Notes under the pieces: model-generated | What the model was told of the DNA's origin: nothing | Database searches by the model: none | Seen by the model: the letters and a program-made list of their open reading frames with translations, nothing else | Program-made: the position numbers and the translations under genes | Shown: in pieces, positions 1 to 11,661 of the stretch | Position numbering within the stretch: position 1 is the stretch's first letter | Layout: each line of letters opens with the position of its first letter | Assembly: GCF_021130785.1 (NCBI RefSeq) | Contig: NW_025776857.1 | Span: forward strand, 1 to 64,000 | Reading direction: 5' to 3' | Source of the DNA: Homalodisca vitripennis | Lineage: Eukaryota > Arthropoda > Insecta > Hemiptera > Cicadellidae | Length of the DNA: 64,000 nt

Positions 1-1126
1 CCATACATAATCATTTATAAAAAAAATTCTTATAAGGCAAATCGTGAGATAAAATAGTGTCCCCAATTAAAATAGTTCATTTCAATGAATAATCGTAAAT
101 CTTGGCTCTATGAAGTTTGCTGCCACAAGACTTGAATACCACTAACCCGTATTAACCATTCCCCAAATAATTAGTTAGTTGTTAATAATTAGCCAATATA
201 TTGGCCGTTTATTTTAAAATTAAAACCGCTTCACCATAATGATTCAGCACGCGCAACTCAGAAACAAAAAGGTAAGAACCGAATTACTTTTATAATTTTC
301 TGGATATATTAATATGTTAATATTTTGCAAGACGTTCTCGGCTTCATAACGTTAAATAAAGAAGTATAATAGGTAATAATGTAATAAAATAAGTATCATG
401 GACGGAGGGCGCGGATTTTAAGTTCCTGGATGCGAAAGGTTAATTTTACCAACAGATATCACTAACTCTTGTACTCAAAAAAAGACGTTTATCTCAGATT
501 TTTTTGCAAAACATTGGGTTTTTATTATATTATTCTATAACATCATGAATTTAAATTTTTATGTATATTCGAAGAAGAATTCAATATCAAATTAAAACCA
601 ACATTTCTTGAAACGGCTATAAAAATCTCAAACACACGTACCGAATTAAAAACAAAATTTAATATTATTGTACAATTTTACGGTAAGATAAACTGAGGTA
701 GTTGATTTTCATGTTATAAAATCCCCATTAAATAATATTAATATAAAAAAAAACAAATGCTAACCATGTATAAAGTTCTGTTTAGATAGAAGTCAGGTTT
801 TTCATCCCGATAGCAGTTCAAACAGAGACCGACTCTCCAGGGAGAGATACAACCCCTCCAAGCCTCTTTGATAACGATCTGTATACAGAAGAAAACTAAA
901 AAGGATGAGACAGTTTGAGAACAAACAGAGGCTATAACAGGTTTACATTGTTCCAGAGCAACATATTTCAACGTGGTTTTATCTGAATGGAAACTGAAAA
1001 ACTAAGATGATAGTGACAACAATTATGTTAGAGAAATGTAACAGAACTTGTTCCGTCTAATTGACAAATAAATTACATGAAAAACATAAAACCAATATTT
1101 AAAACTGTTATTTGTTTTATGAGGCC
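1..1126. other. AT-rich non-coding stretch
   Basis: No supported gene. A 77-codon minus-strand open stretch at 738-971 has no recognisable domain and no flanking splice context that I can defend. The rest is AT-rich sequence without visible tandem structure. Confidence 0.5.
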
Positions 1127-1153
1127 TTTCAATAGCGAGGCTATCATCTTCAG
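1127..1153 (-). other. hammerhead-like motif (CTGAAGA ... GAAA)
   Basis: On the minus strand a CTGAAGA box is followed by a short stem (GATAGC/GCTAT) and then GAAA, which is the order of the conserved core of hammerhead ribozymes. Penelope-like elements are known to carry such motifs. Stem I, stem III and the cleavage triplet were not established here, so this is a motif match only. Confidence 0.3.
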
Positions 1154-1164
1154 ACACATCAAAA

Positions 1165-2707
1165 AAGTAAATGATGTGTCATCTGTGGAGGATTGTGTGT
1201 CCCTACAGGAGAGTATTGATTTGCTTGCAGAATGGTGCGACGTTAATGATATGCTTCTGAACATTTCCAAGTGCTCTATTGTGACATTCTCTAGGTGAGA
1301 TACTCCTATTCCTTTATCATTATAACCTTAATAATTCAACCCCTGGCACGTTGTTCTAAAATAAAGGATCTGGGTGTCATACTTGCTTCCGACCTAAGTT
1401 CTCATGAGCATATCAATCACATTTCTAAAAAGGCTAATGCAGCACTCTATTTTGTTATTAGGACCAGTCGTGATATTTTTTCTGTCCGAGCCCTTAACAT
1501 CCTCTACGTTCACCTTGTTCGACCCATACTTGAATATTCTTCTACTGTCTGGAACCCTTACCTTGTTGGTCACATTGATAGGCTTGAGAACATACAGAAC
1601 CGCTTCATTCGTTTGATTGGGCTGCGGCTGGGCTTTGAGTACCGTAATGTGCCGACTGATGACCTTCGAGTTCAGTTTAACTTGGAACCTCTCCATTCAA
1701 GACGTATAGCTCATGATCTGCTTTTCTTGAAGAAGTTGATCTGCTCTGTCATTGATGCACCTGATCTGCTCGAATTGCTGGACTTCCGGGCATCACGTCA
1801 TCTTCGTCACCCCCAGCTGTTTGCAAGGCGGCACTACACCACACAGTACATGTTCCACAGTGCTTTTCCACGTCTTCAACGCCTGGCAAACCAACCTCCC
1901 CAGACATCTGGACTTCTTTAACATGAGCTGTGATGCCTTTCAAGAGAGAGTTGAGACTGGCCTGTCATGACTTACATATCGTCTGAACTTTTACCCCATT
2001 ATTCTTGTTGTGTTGCTCTGTTATTGTTTCTGCTTATCTTTTGTTACACATTTATAATTACGACTGTGCCTCTTGGTTTATATATTTACATTTTAACTTA
2101 TTGCTTGCATTTGTTGTTTTTATAGTTTTTTCTCTCTGTTGGTACCTATATATATTTTACTCTTGTTATTTATTTACAGTATTTTTCCCCATTGTTGTTT
2201 ACTTTTATATAGTTTATTTGCACAGTTACTATTTATCTCTTTATTTATTCATATGTCACGTCTTAGACAATAATGTGCATGCATTTAAGTTATATATTTT
2301 TTATTTTTTTCAATTTTTTTTATTTACCACTATCAGTCATTAATGTCAATATTTTTTTTACTCTTGTTACTCATTTAAAGTTTATCTTTCATTGTTGTTA
2401 ATAATTTTGATAGTTTATTTGCACTGTTATTGTTTGTCTGTTTGTTCCTCCATATGGTATCACATCTTACAGTAGTGTCTTTAAGTTAATATTATCACTA
2501 ATTTATTATATACTTTTACTAATTTTTAATATAATTTATACTCTCTTATTACAATTAATTATACGTTAATTATGCCTAGATCTGATTTAGAGTCCAGTTG
2601 CATGTTTGGTTTGGCCCTTTTGTTTAAGAATGATTTAATTCTATTATAAGTTAACAAATGTAAATTGGTTTTTGACCGTTGGGAAGGAAATAAATAAATA
2701 AATAAAA
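1165..2707 (+). mobile_element. 5'-truncated LINE (reverse transcriptase C-terminal part plus 3' tail)
   Basis: Two open stretches, 1165-1298 and 1295-1921, lie in different frames and together cover the part of a LINE reverse transcriptase downstream of the YADD motif. The first holds the WC..N.....NISKC segment and the second the KIKDLGV segment and the LVRPILEY..TVWNPY block typical of Jockey/CR1-type RT tails. A frameshift near 1298 separates them. A T-rich 3' UTR-like stretch of about 780 bp follows, ending in an (AAAT)n tail at about 2690-2707. The protein resembles the minus-strand LINE at 48800-49860 along its length, so both belong to one family. It is a dead, 5'-truncated copy. Confidence 0.8.
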
Positions 2708-5700
2708 TTGTCACGATTGTCCCGCCCCTAGCGGCAACAGAGCGAATAAGCGTGAATTAACGTTTAATCTCGCGAATCAAATGTGCAAAACATACACCCA
2801 TAGCTATACTTTGCAAACTAATAAAAAGGAAGCGTTTAGTGCGTCAAAGAGACTATTCTGATCCCTTATATACTGATATAAAAGGCAGTTACTATGGGGT
2901 TGGACGCGACGATCTTCTCACTTGAGAGAACCGTTAAACAAACTATGGTTCGACTGGACTGAAAGAACAAGTTTCTTTAAAACCACTGTTATTCTCAGTG
3001 GATAAATTTATGCAGTATTAAGGGAAAGAACTAAGAGTTCATAAACCGATATTTTCAGAAAACAACAATTGGTACCAGAGTTTGTGATGCAATATAAACT
3101 AATACAAACAGAGTAATTTTCACTTTCTGAGAGTTAAGGTGTCTATTTCATACAGATTCTGTTTGAAATAACATGAACAACGGTACGGATTAAGTGAAGG
3201 TCTATGACCTTGATCGTATTTATGTGTAATTAAAGCCAATATTACACTTCTTTTAAAGGCGGACCTGAATTTTGAATGGACTAAAAAGAATTTGTGTGAT
3301 ACAACGTATATTGTATGCGATTTGAAGATAGAATGCGGGAATGAAAAAACATAGAATAACTTTGTCAGAATGTAAACTCTTGAATTAAATGCTGTCACTG
3401 AATTACTACCTTACCCAAGCAAATTATATATTTGTGTTTATTAATCATGTTTTAATTGAGGGTGCAATCTCTGTTATTTTATACTTAAACACATAAGAAA
3501 AAAACACAGGAAAATAGTGTGCATATTCTACATAAAGGCTAATTCAGTGTATATATTTATATTAAACTATAAATTACGTTAATGCTTTTGTTACTGTATG
3601 TTTATTAAAGTTATCACTAAAATATTAAACATAATAAATTAAGTAGGACTGAAATAATGAGAAAACGTATTTACTGTATAATGTATAATTTTAGAGTTAA
3701 TAGTATAATGCAAGTAATTTCGTTTTCTAAAGTTAAAATAGTTTTTTTACTTTTTAGCTGGCTGTTGCTTGAAGTATTTTTATTTTTTATTTATAAAATT
3801 GTTTTATTACTAAAACAACTGTAATTGTGCTCAATCTAATAATAAAAAATAGCATTTGTGTCGAAGGTTACTCTTACTGCCCATAAGCAAATAGAAACAC
3901 TTAACCACTAACAAAGACGTCACTTATGTTTTTAGTAGAATGTAAATAAGTATTAATGGTTCGAACTTTTTAAGGAGAGGATTTTTTTAAGTTTTTTATA
4001 AACGGCTTTAAGGATTTTTATTTTTGAAAACTTTTAAATGCTGTCATTTTGAAATGTAACGGACTCTTTCTTTTACTTTGATCAGATTTAAAGCTACTGG
4101 CATTATCAGTTTTGGAGGAGTTATTTTTAAACAAAAAGCACATGTCATACACTAAATGCAGCAAAGTAGGACATATCATAGGTGAAGTAAATTATCGTTA
4201 CTTATTTATACAAATTGCTCAAGCAGGAGTTTTAACTGGCTTGTGCAGTGTGTCTCACAATGGGGAAGAGCCCCAAGGCTATTCTCCCAGTTTAATATTA
4301 CGCACGATTACATATTGCTAACACAATCATTTACTGAACTGACTGTTAAACTTTGTTAGCTCAGGATTCATGCATGAGAACAAATAGGATTAACTTCGGA
4401 CATAGATTTCCCTGTAGAGAACAATATAGGAGTTTATATGCCGTTGGTTGTCTTTACAAAGTTACATTTCCACATATTCATATTCTTGTGGTGGTATATT
4501 AAAAAATCACAAGAATCTGGTCGGTTATTTAATATATAGTATATAGTATATAACATTTTTGTATGTAATAAAACATTTTTATCTTAAAATATAGTTCCTT
4601 AAAATTTAAACTATCTTTAAAGGTGTAAATTAATGCTTTATCACTAATTCATATAATTTTACTTCTTCACTTCTTAGAATTACTGTTTTTGTCAATAAAA
4701 TTTAGGTACAATCTGAAAGTTAGGTAAAAAAAAAAAACACAGAAACATTAAAATTTGTCTAGTTCTATGTTCACAGTAGTTTAAAATTTAGTCTTCAATT
4801 TTAATAACCACACAATCTGTATTGTTTTAATTAAATTTTATCTCATATAAACCTATTGTATCTTAATTTTACATAATTACGAAACCTCTTTCCCTTCCAC
4901 GTTCATGTAACAGGCTCCTTTGAGTTTGGTTTGCACAAAACATAAAGTTAAAGCTCATTTTCATTCTAAAGATATCTTACAGGTTGATGGAAAGGCAGAC
5001 AATTATAGGGTAAAGAAGTTCTTACATTCCCAGACAAACAGAACATAAATTATGTATCCACAGTTCCATTCTCATCTATGTATAAATGAAGTTTCATGTA
5101 AGTATTTAAATTTTGTAGAAAAAATCTTTCTCTTATCCCACCTTATTAAGCATTTGCATTTTAGCTCATTAATGTGGGTCTTATAACAAATTTTTAACAC
5201 TCAAGTCTTCACAAAAAGTCTCCAAAAGATGATTATGTATATGAAGGTTAGGCTCCTTTTTTTTAATCGTCAGATATTTCAATGTCATGTCACTAAGTTT
5301 GGTTACAGATGACCAATGGAAAATTATGTCTAATGCTCAATCAAATCCTATGGAGTAACCTGGAACATAATCGAATTCAGTGTTAACAACATGTAAATAA
5401 AGCTTTATACAATCTTTTTTGTATATTTGAGGTATGTTTGGAAATACAAATACAACTAATAAACTTGTTCAGTAGAAATTTAAGGTTGAAACATACAATG
5501 AACTTTGTAGTTGCCAAACCAGAAAGTACATGCTAGCCTAACATGTAAAACTCCTGCGCTGAATTAAGCTGAGATAACTACTGTATTACTAAAATATAGT
5601 TTATTTAATTATTTAGATTTGACTGGAATTATTGCAAAATTATCTTTTTCATACTCACTTATGTTGTTATCTTCAGTTTTCTCTTCATAAGTACAGTGCC

Positions 5701-7437
5701 GAATCGAATTTTAAGGCATATAATGAAATTAAGAACATTTAACTCTACTTGTGTTTGGGCCGCACACAATTGGGGACGTCCAGGTAGGTTATGGATTTTT
5801 ATGTAATTATTGGTTTACTAATTGCCATACCCTGGCCTAATTAATTTTGGAATTAAAAATGGTTTATTAAATAATTAAATGTCACAAAAAGACATGATCT
5901 TCTTAATTTAGTTATAATTAAAGCGTACTCTCTTTAGAATCAGTAGGCATTATGAATCTGTGCCACGAAATTTTATTTCAACGGGCAAATATTTCAAGAA
6001 TTAATATATACATAAGATTTAAACATAAACAATTCACCTGTGTCTAGAACAGGTTAAAAATCGGACTGATATCGTGTATACTAGTATTTATGTTATGGTA
6101 TTGAGTTTATTTTACATTATCATTGGCTACGAACTTAAAAGGTTTTAAGGTTTTCAATTTAAGAAATAACTAAAATATTATGAATAATCTAAAATTTGCT
6201 TTACTGTATAACTAATATAATTTTATAATAATAATAAGCTTACAAGATATTTTAAATACATTTTAATGTATTTCAACAGTCGTAGTTGTAATTTTATAAA
6301 AGCTTTTTGGTTACACTATTAATGGCAGGGAGAAAAATTACATAAACAAATTAATAGTAGTAGCCGACGATAGCTTGGGACACAATTTAAAGGACGCCTT
6401 ATTAATGTAAAGCCTACAGTTACTACAAATACAGTATTTATATGCAAATACAGTAATATTTTATTTATATCAGCTTACATGCAACAATTTTCCAAAGTTT
6501 ATATTACGATACTGACTGCAATAGATCTTATAGAGTCCACACAAAAAGTAAAAATATATCGTTAATTTTAAGGAATTGTTTTCAATAGAACAGACTGGCC
6601 ATATTACCTCTATTATTGGTAAATCATTAATGCATGACAGATAATCGTAATTAATAATGGTTATTTATATATAATTTATTAATAACTAACAAAATATATT
6701 TTAACACAAGGGAAGTAGTTTATAATCATGTATATAATTCTTAAAAAACACATCTACCAGCTCTTTGTGTTCTTATGTTGACTTTTATCGTCTACTGATT
6801 GCTCTCACATTTTCCTTGGTCTACACGGCTTGCATTAAGGGTGACCTTATATCACTAAAATCAAAAATAGCTGATAGTTTTAATCACATTTCATTATGCT
6901 TGATTACAATACCATTTGCAAACTAATAAGTATTTTAAATAAAGTATTAGTAAAAAATGGAAAAGTCATGAATTAAGAAAATTTGTATGTTGCTATACGG
7001 TTTAAGTAGCAATAGTTTTAATCTTCAAGTTTCTCGCACTTTAGAAATTGGGTTAGAAATAGTATAGTTAATACGATAGAACCACACATTGCTGGACCAA
7101 CAGAATCATCAGGCAATCAAATCATCTGTTGATTTGTTTACCCGAAAAATACTTTACCAAAGACACTAATTTTTATTAGCAGATTAAGTGCATCATGGTA
7201 CAAGTGTACTCCTATGGTAATTTTAATATTCCGGGGAAGTTTTATTTGTTCGTATGGGTGGGGGTTCAGATAGCAGGAATGAAGTATCAGTGAGTTGCAT
7301 AACTGACGTAGTATTCCAAATTCTTAACTTAATAATCTTGTGGGATTGATTTAGTCATACTGAAAGACACTCGTTTTAAAAATGTTTGAAATCCTGTCGT
7401 TTGTATTATGAAATAAAAATATATATGGAGTTATAGG
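2708..7437. other. AT-rich non-coding stretch, no gene recognised
   Basis: About 4.7 kb of AT-rich sequence with only short open stretches (3120-3398 minus, 4112-4321 plus), none with a recognisable motif. No tRNA, long repeat or mobile-element end was found by eye. Confidence 0.5.
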
Positions 7438-7575
7438 CATTATCACAAATCCAAGACGTCTCCTTTAAGCAAGACATATAGACAATTACAGATAATAAAC
7501 ACTGAAACACGGTTTTGGAACATTAATTTAATTTTTATGCTCGTGATGTAACGTAATACATTTTATATTGGATTC
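7438..7575 (+). repeat. direct repeat, copy 1
   Basis: This segment starts TTATCACAAATCCAAG and contains AACACGGTTTTGGAACAT (with small changes). It is matched, with substitutions and small indels, by 7868-8010 about 430 bp downstream in the same orientation. The two copies are clearly related but diverged. The family is not recognised. Confidence 0.65.
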
Positions 7576-7867
7576 TTGAGTACTAACAAGCCAGTTTAAC
7601 AATAAAATAGAATTTTAAAAAGAATACCATTCACAAAAATACAGCTTAAATCGCATTCAATATTCCAGTTACATACTGAATACATAGTTGTTATAGTACG
7701 GTTAATACTGTAAGGTGAATACATCTGAATAGGTACATTGAAATATTTTTTAAGTAAATAACTTGTTATAGTGTTGGTTTGGATGTCAGTAAATGGAAAT
7801 CGGTTGAAAACAGTGTTATTCTTTGATACGATTATTATAATAAAAAAATTAACACAGGATAAAAACA

Positions 7868-8010
7868 TTATCACAAATCCAAGGCAGTCTCATTTGCAAG
7901 TATGACCTATAAAGTATTAAAAATAATTAACATTGTAACACGGTTTTGGAACATGGTGTTCGTTATTTAATGCCCTTGTACTGTAACTTAATAACATGTT
8001 GTATTATATT
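7868..8010 (+). repeat. direct repeat, copy 2
   Basis: Second diverged copy of the roughly 140-bp unit at 7438-7575, sharing the start (TTATCACAAATCCAAG) and the ACACGGTTTTGGAACAT core. The two lie about 290 bp apart. Confidence 0.65.
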
Positions 8011-8079
8011 TTTTTAAATTAACATACAGAATATAAATGAAATTAGAATTTTTTTGTATGTTATTTATAAAAAACTACA

Positions 8080-8379
8080 CTAGCTGTTTCCCGCGGCTTC
8101 GCACGCGTCTCTTAAGCTTTGCCCGTATATTTCTTTGCCTTCAAATAGTGTTTGGATATTTTAATATACGTAACTACTGTGTTGTAATTGCAGTTTATAA
8201 TGTGCAGGCGCTTTGATAACTTTTATATCTTGCAGTACAGCCTGGTGGTTAGTTTACATCAATGGGCATTGCGTATAAACCTTCTACATAGAAAAATACA
8301 AATTTTCATAGTGATCGGTCCAATAGTTTCTGAGTCTATAAAGGACAAACACACAAACATTCATTTTTATATATTATGA
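8080..8379 (-). mobile_element. short non-autonomous Helitron
   Basis: Read on the minus strand, the segment begins TCATAATATATAAAAATG directly after a host A and ends ...GAAACAGCTAG directly before a host T. Those are the rules for Helitrons: 5' TC, 3' CTRR, insertion between A and T, and no target duplication. The 3' part is GC-rich and can pair (CGCGTGCGAAGCCGCGGG region), as expected for the subterminal hairpin. It has no coding capacity. The 3' terminus resembles that of the larger Helitron at 19477. Confidence 0.65.
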
Positions 8380-8747
8380 TTGCAGAAACAGTTTAAACAA
8401 AATTTGTCGTTTCTCTTAAGCTTACTCTATGCTTTAAAACTATAAGTGTAAAGAAATTTATATATAAATATATTTTTTTGTCGCATTATATATGTTTACA
8501 AAGAACAGCTGATTAAAAATTTGAAAAGACTCTTTCACTTAATAACATATGTTTGCTGCAATGCATTTCTTACGGGTATTTCTGTAACCAGTGGGGGCGG
8601 AATCCTGAATCGGGAAAGGGATAAAAAGTATCCTATAACCTTCTACAGATCAAGACGAACAAATTAAAAAAAAAATTAGGCGAATCCGTCCAGCCGTTTG
8701 TGAGTGATGCTGTTACACACGAACAGTTTCATTTTTATATATATAGA
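8380..8747 (-). mobile_element. Helitron 5' segment, related to 22152-22522
   Basis: The minus strand begins TCTATATATATAAAAATG after a host A, the expected Helitron 5' end. The interior (TTTCTCTTAAGCTTACTCTA, CATATGTTTGCTG, CAGTGGGGG) matches 22152-22515 along its length with indels. It directly abuts the 300-bp Helitron at 8080-8379, either as a nested pair or as one composite element. Confidence 0.65.
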
Positions 8748-10552
8748 TAACCAAAATAATGTACAACGTTCGAGTTTACTTACAGAAAAAATACTAATTA
8801 CGGTGATTTTAACCTTCTTGCCATTAGCGTGTGTAGCCAACTGAACAACATTTAATTAGTTTAATTTACTTGCGTTCACGAATTCCTCTTGCTGTAACCG
8901 CTCTGTAATTGAAACCACTAAATAATCTGTTTAATATAATGCCAATTATAATTAAAAGAAAGAAACAGATGTTGTATTTACATATGATATTTTTAGAGTA
9001 GCTTAAATTATGAATTGTAATTATTTGTTTGTTTCTTGTGAATACATTATCTCGTACAAGTATTTAGGTACATTTATCTTAAAAACATTTGTTGACACTT
9101 ATATAAATAGCTGTGTACCGAATGACGATAATACATGGGGGTGGTGACTTCTGAGGTCGTAGTAATAAATACTCGAATTGCAAAGTTTACTTATAAGTTC
9201 AATTTAATCAGCGAAACTTACAAGCACCACTTTTAGTTGGTAAATTAATTAAATGTATACCTTGCCACGTTGCTGCCAATTAGAGTACAAGAACTAAAAA
9301 TGTGTATCTGATAGGTGGGCCTAAAATATCCAATGTTCTATGGAATTATGCCTACGATGTTTTACTTTATAAAACATTAAGATTTTACTTCCCTTCGCAA
9401 CCTTTACTTTAGACTCACAACCCGGGCGTCGGCGTCTTGGCACGAGACATTAAAGCTGTAGTCTAAGAAGGGTTATTTCTAGTCGGTAATTACTAGAAGA
9501 GGAGTCCAAGTTATGAAAGTGGTAGCCATCTACTCAAATAATACGTGAGCTCGCCTAAAACAAATTCGCAACGGTATTAGCCATTTAATGAGACAAAAAC
9601 TTATGACGACCATGTGCTCGTCAGAAGGACGACGCCACAACTTGTATCTATTTCAATCAAGCAAATAAAAGATCTTCAAGGGTAAGTTACTTTACTATTT
9701 ACAACTTTACTTTACGTTACATTCATTTTTATATGTTTGGAGTCAAAGGGCTAATTTAATAATACGGAAAGATAAATTTTACTTACGGACAAGGCGCGCG
9801 AGGTCAAATCGGTCACGTAGTTGGGCTGCTACAAAGGGTTAGAATAAAATATTCATACGCGTGCCAATTAGGTAGTTACTCCGCCGATAATTTAGTTCCG
9901 GAACATTGGATAAAAAAAAAATCTTAAATTGTACTGGCTGACTAGGTTGTGAAATGTTACATTATATAAAATCTAACTAACTAACGGTACAGCTGTTAGA
10001 ATTCTCGTTAAAACAATATATAGATAGTGAAATTGAATTAGTATGACTTGAAACAACAATAAGGTTAGAGCACATAACAACAAACTTTCATACAATTTAT
10101 CTTTGGATGAACAATACAAAGTCAAGTAATCACTCAAGAAAGATGGATTAGCACATTTTTGAGGAATGAGGGCTCTAAACTTTCTACCATCTACAACAAG
10201 TATTAAGGTAATAGTGGGATGATAAACGTTGCATAGCTTACGTGGCAATATCATTGAAATACATGTCGATTTAGGGATGAACAACTCTTTAGTTGATTTT
10301 ATAAGTGTAAATTAATGTGAAATGAATAGAGTGGTTTGTGACTGTTCAATTAAAAGTTTTCAATAAGCACATGAAAAATCTTTTGTAAATAGCTCATTAG
10401 TTGAAAACACAATGTCCTATTTTTCAAATTTTCATATATTGAGGAAGTCTAAAATTAAAACATTGTTTAAAGAGTATTTGATGAAACACTATTTAATTAA
10501 ATAGTGTTATACGTATATACGTAATATAAAAGTCCCTCCTATTGGCAATCAG
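8748..10552. other. non-coding stretch, nothing recognised
   Basis: AT-rich sequence with a somewhat more GC-balanced part near 9400-9660. The minus-strand open stretch at 9973-10284 has no recognisable domain. No repeat, RNA gene or element end was seen. Confidence 0.45.
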
Positions 10553-10850
10553 GGTGGGCCACAAAGCAGAAAAATTATGAGCATAAACCGCTCGACATAT
10601 AAAAAGATTGTTTCTGAAACTCAACAGTCCAACAAATGCCAGCGAACAGAGTAGTACCCACAAAACAGGAAATTTATTCGCACGAAACTGTTTTACATAT
10701 AAAAGGATTGTAGCCTTGACACTCACCAGTATAATAAATTTCAGCAGACAGAGAGGTAGCTACAAAGCAAGACAATTATGAGCAAGAAACTGTTTAACAT
10801 ATAAAAGGATTGTGTCCCTAACACTCACCAACATAGCAAATGCCAGAATA
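10553..10850 (+). repeat. minisatellite, about 3 copies of a 100-102-bp unit
   Basis: The landmark CATATAAAA(A/G)GATTGT recurs at 10596, 10696 and 10798, giving periods of 100 and 102 bp. Other shared blocks are CACAAAGCA, AATTATGAGCA, GCCAGC and ACTCACCA. The copies differ by substitutions and small indels, so the array is old. Confidence 0.7.
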
Positions 10851-11628
10851 ATACGGCTTTTTTGATAATACATTATTTTACAGCATATACTTTTCCAATA
10901 AATAGTGATTTGCTGTGAATACGCTATTCTACACTTTTAAACTTGTATAGATTTTATGATCCGTACAATATTTATACAAATAAAGTATATAATAAACCTT
11001 TTTAAGTTTTTGAAATTAAATATATAATACATGCAAATATGGTTAAGAAATAACTGTATAATAATAAGGGTAAAATATTGTTGGCTGAGTCTCTTCTCCT
11101 GGGGAGCAGATTCTTATTATTATTCCTTATTATATTAATCCTTACCTCTAAGAAGATTGGTCATATGTATACGCGTTTTAAGCTGGCTATTAACTAGGCC
11201 CTCTCACAGAGAAAATTACAAGTAATCTGGGACATCAGATTAGGAGCCCTATATCCTATGTTCACAGTTGCGATATCCATGACAGGGGGCGGTATAGCCA
11301 TTTGCACATTTAGCCACAGAATAATGGGCACATTTATGTTCCAGGCAATCTACAGCTACATTAGTGATGATTTAAAAATGTATGATTTCTGGTCTCTTAT
11401 CATCACATTAGTGTTATTAGTTCTATAGCTTATTTTGTCTCTTTCCCAATTAATAAAATATGTAAACAACAAACTGTAAGAAACCTACATTTTTCAAAAG
11501 ACAACTAAGATAGGTTTCATGACTGTCTTAAAATATATAATGAAAAGATACCACTTTTTATATCTGGACTGCTAGTAATTGCCCAAGATAGTTCTATTGT
11601 TACTTTGAACGTAATTTAGTAGGTATTG

Positions 11629-11661
11629 CACATGTATGACCACTGCCAGGTCATACATGTG
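11629..11661. repeat. perfect 13-bp inverted repeat, 7-nt loop
   Basis: CACATGTATGACC at 11629-11641 and its exact reverse complement GGTCATACATGTG at 11649-11661 are separated by ACTGCCA. It would form a strong short hairpin in DNA or RNA. No related copy was seen in the window. Confidence 0.8.

Noticed and set aside
738..971. Minus-strand 77-codon open stretch as a host exon
   Set aside because: No recognisable domain and no splice-site pair that I could defend.
2005..2343. 112-residue aromatic-rich open frame
   Set aside because: It lies in the T-rich 3' UTR-like part of the LINE at 1165-2707 and looks like UUU/UAU translation, not a membrane protein.
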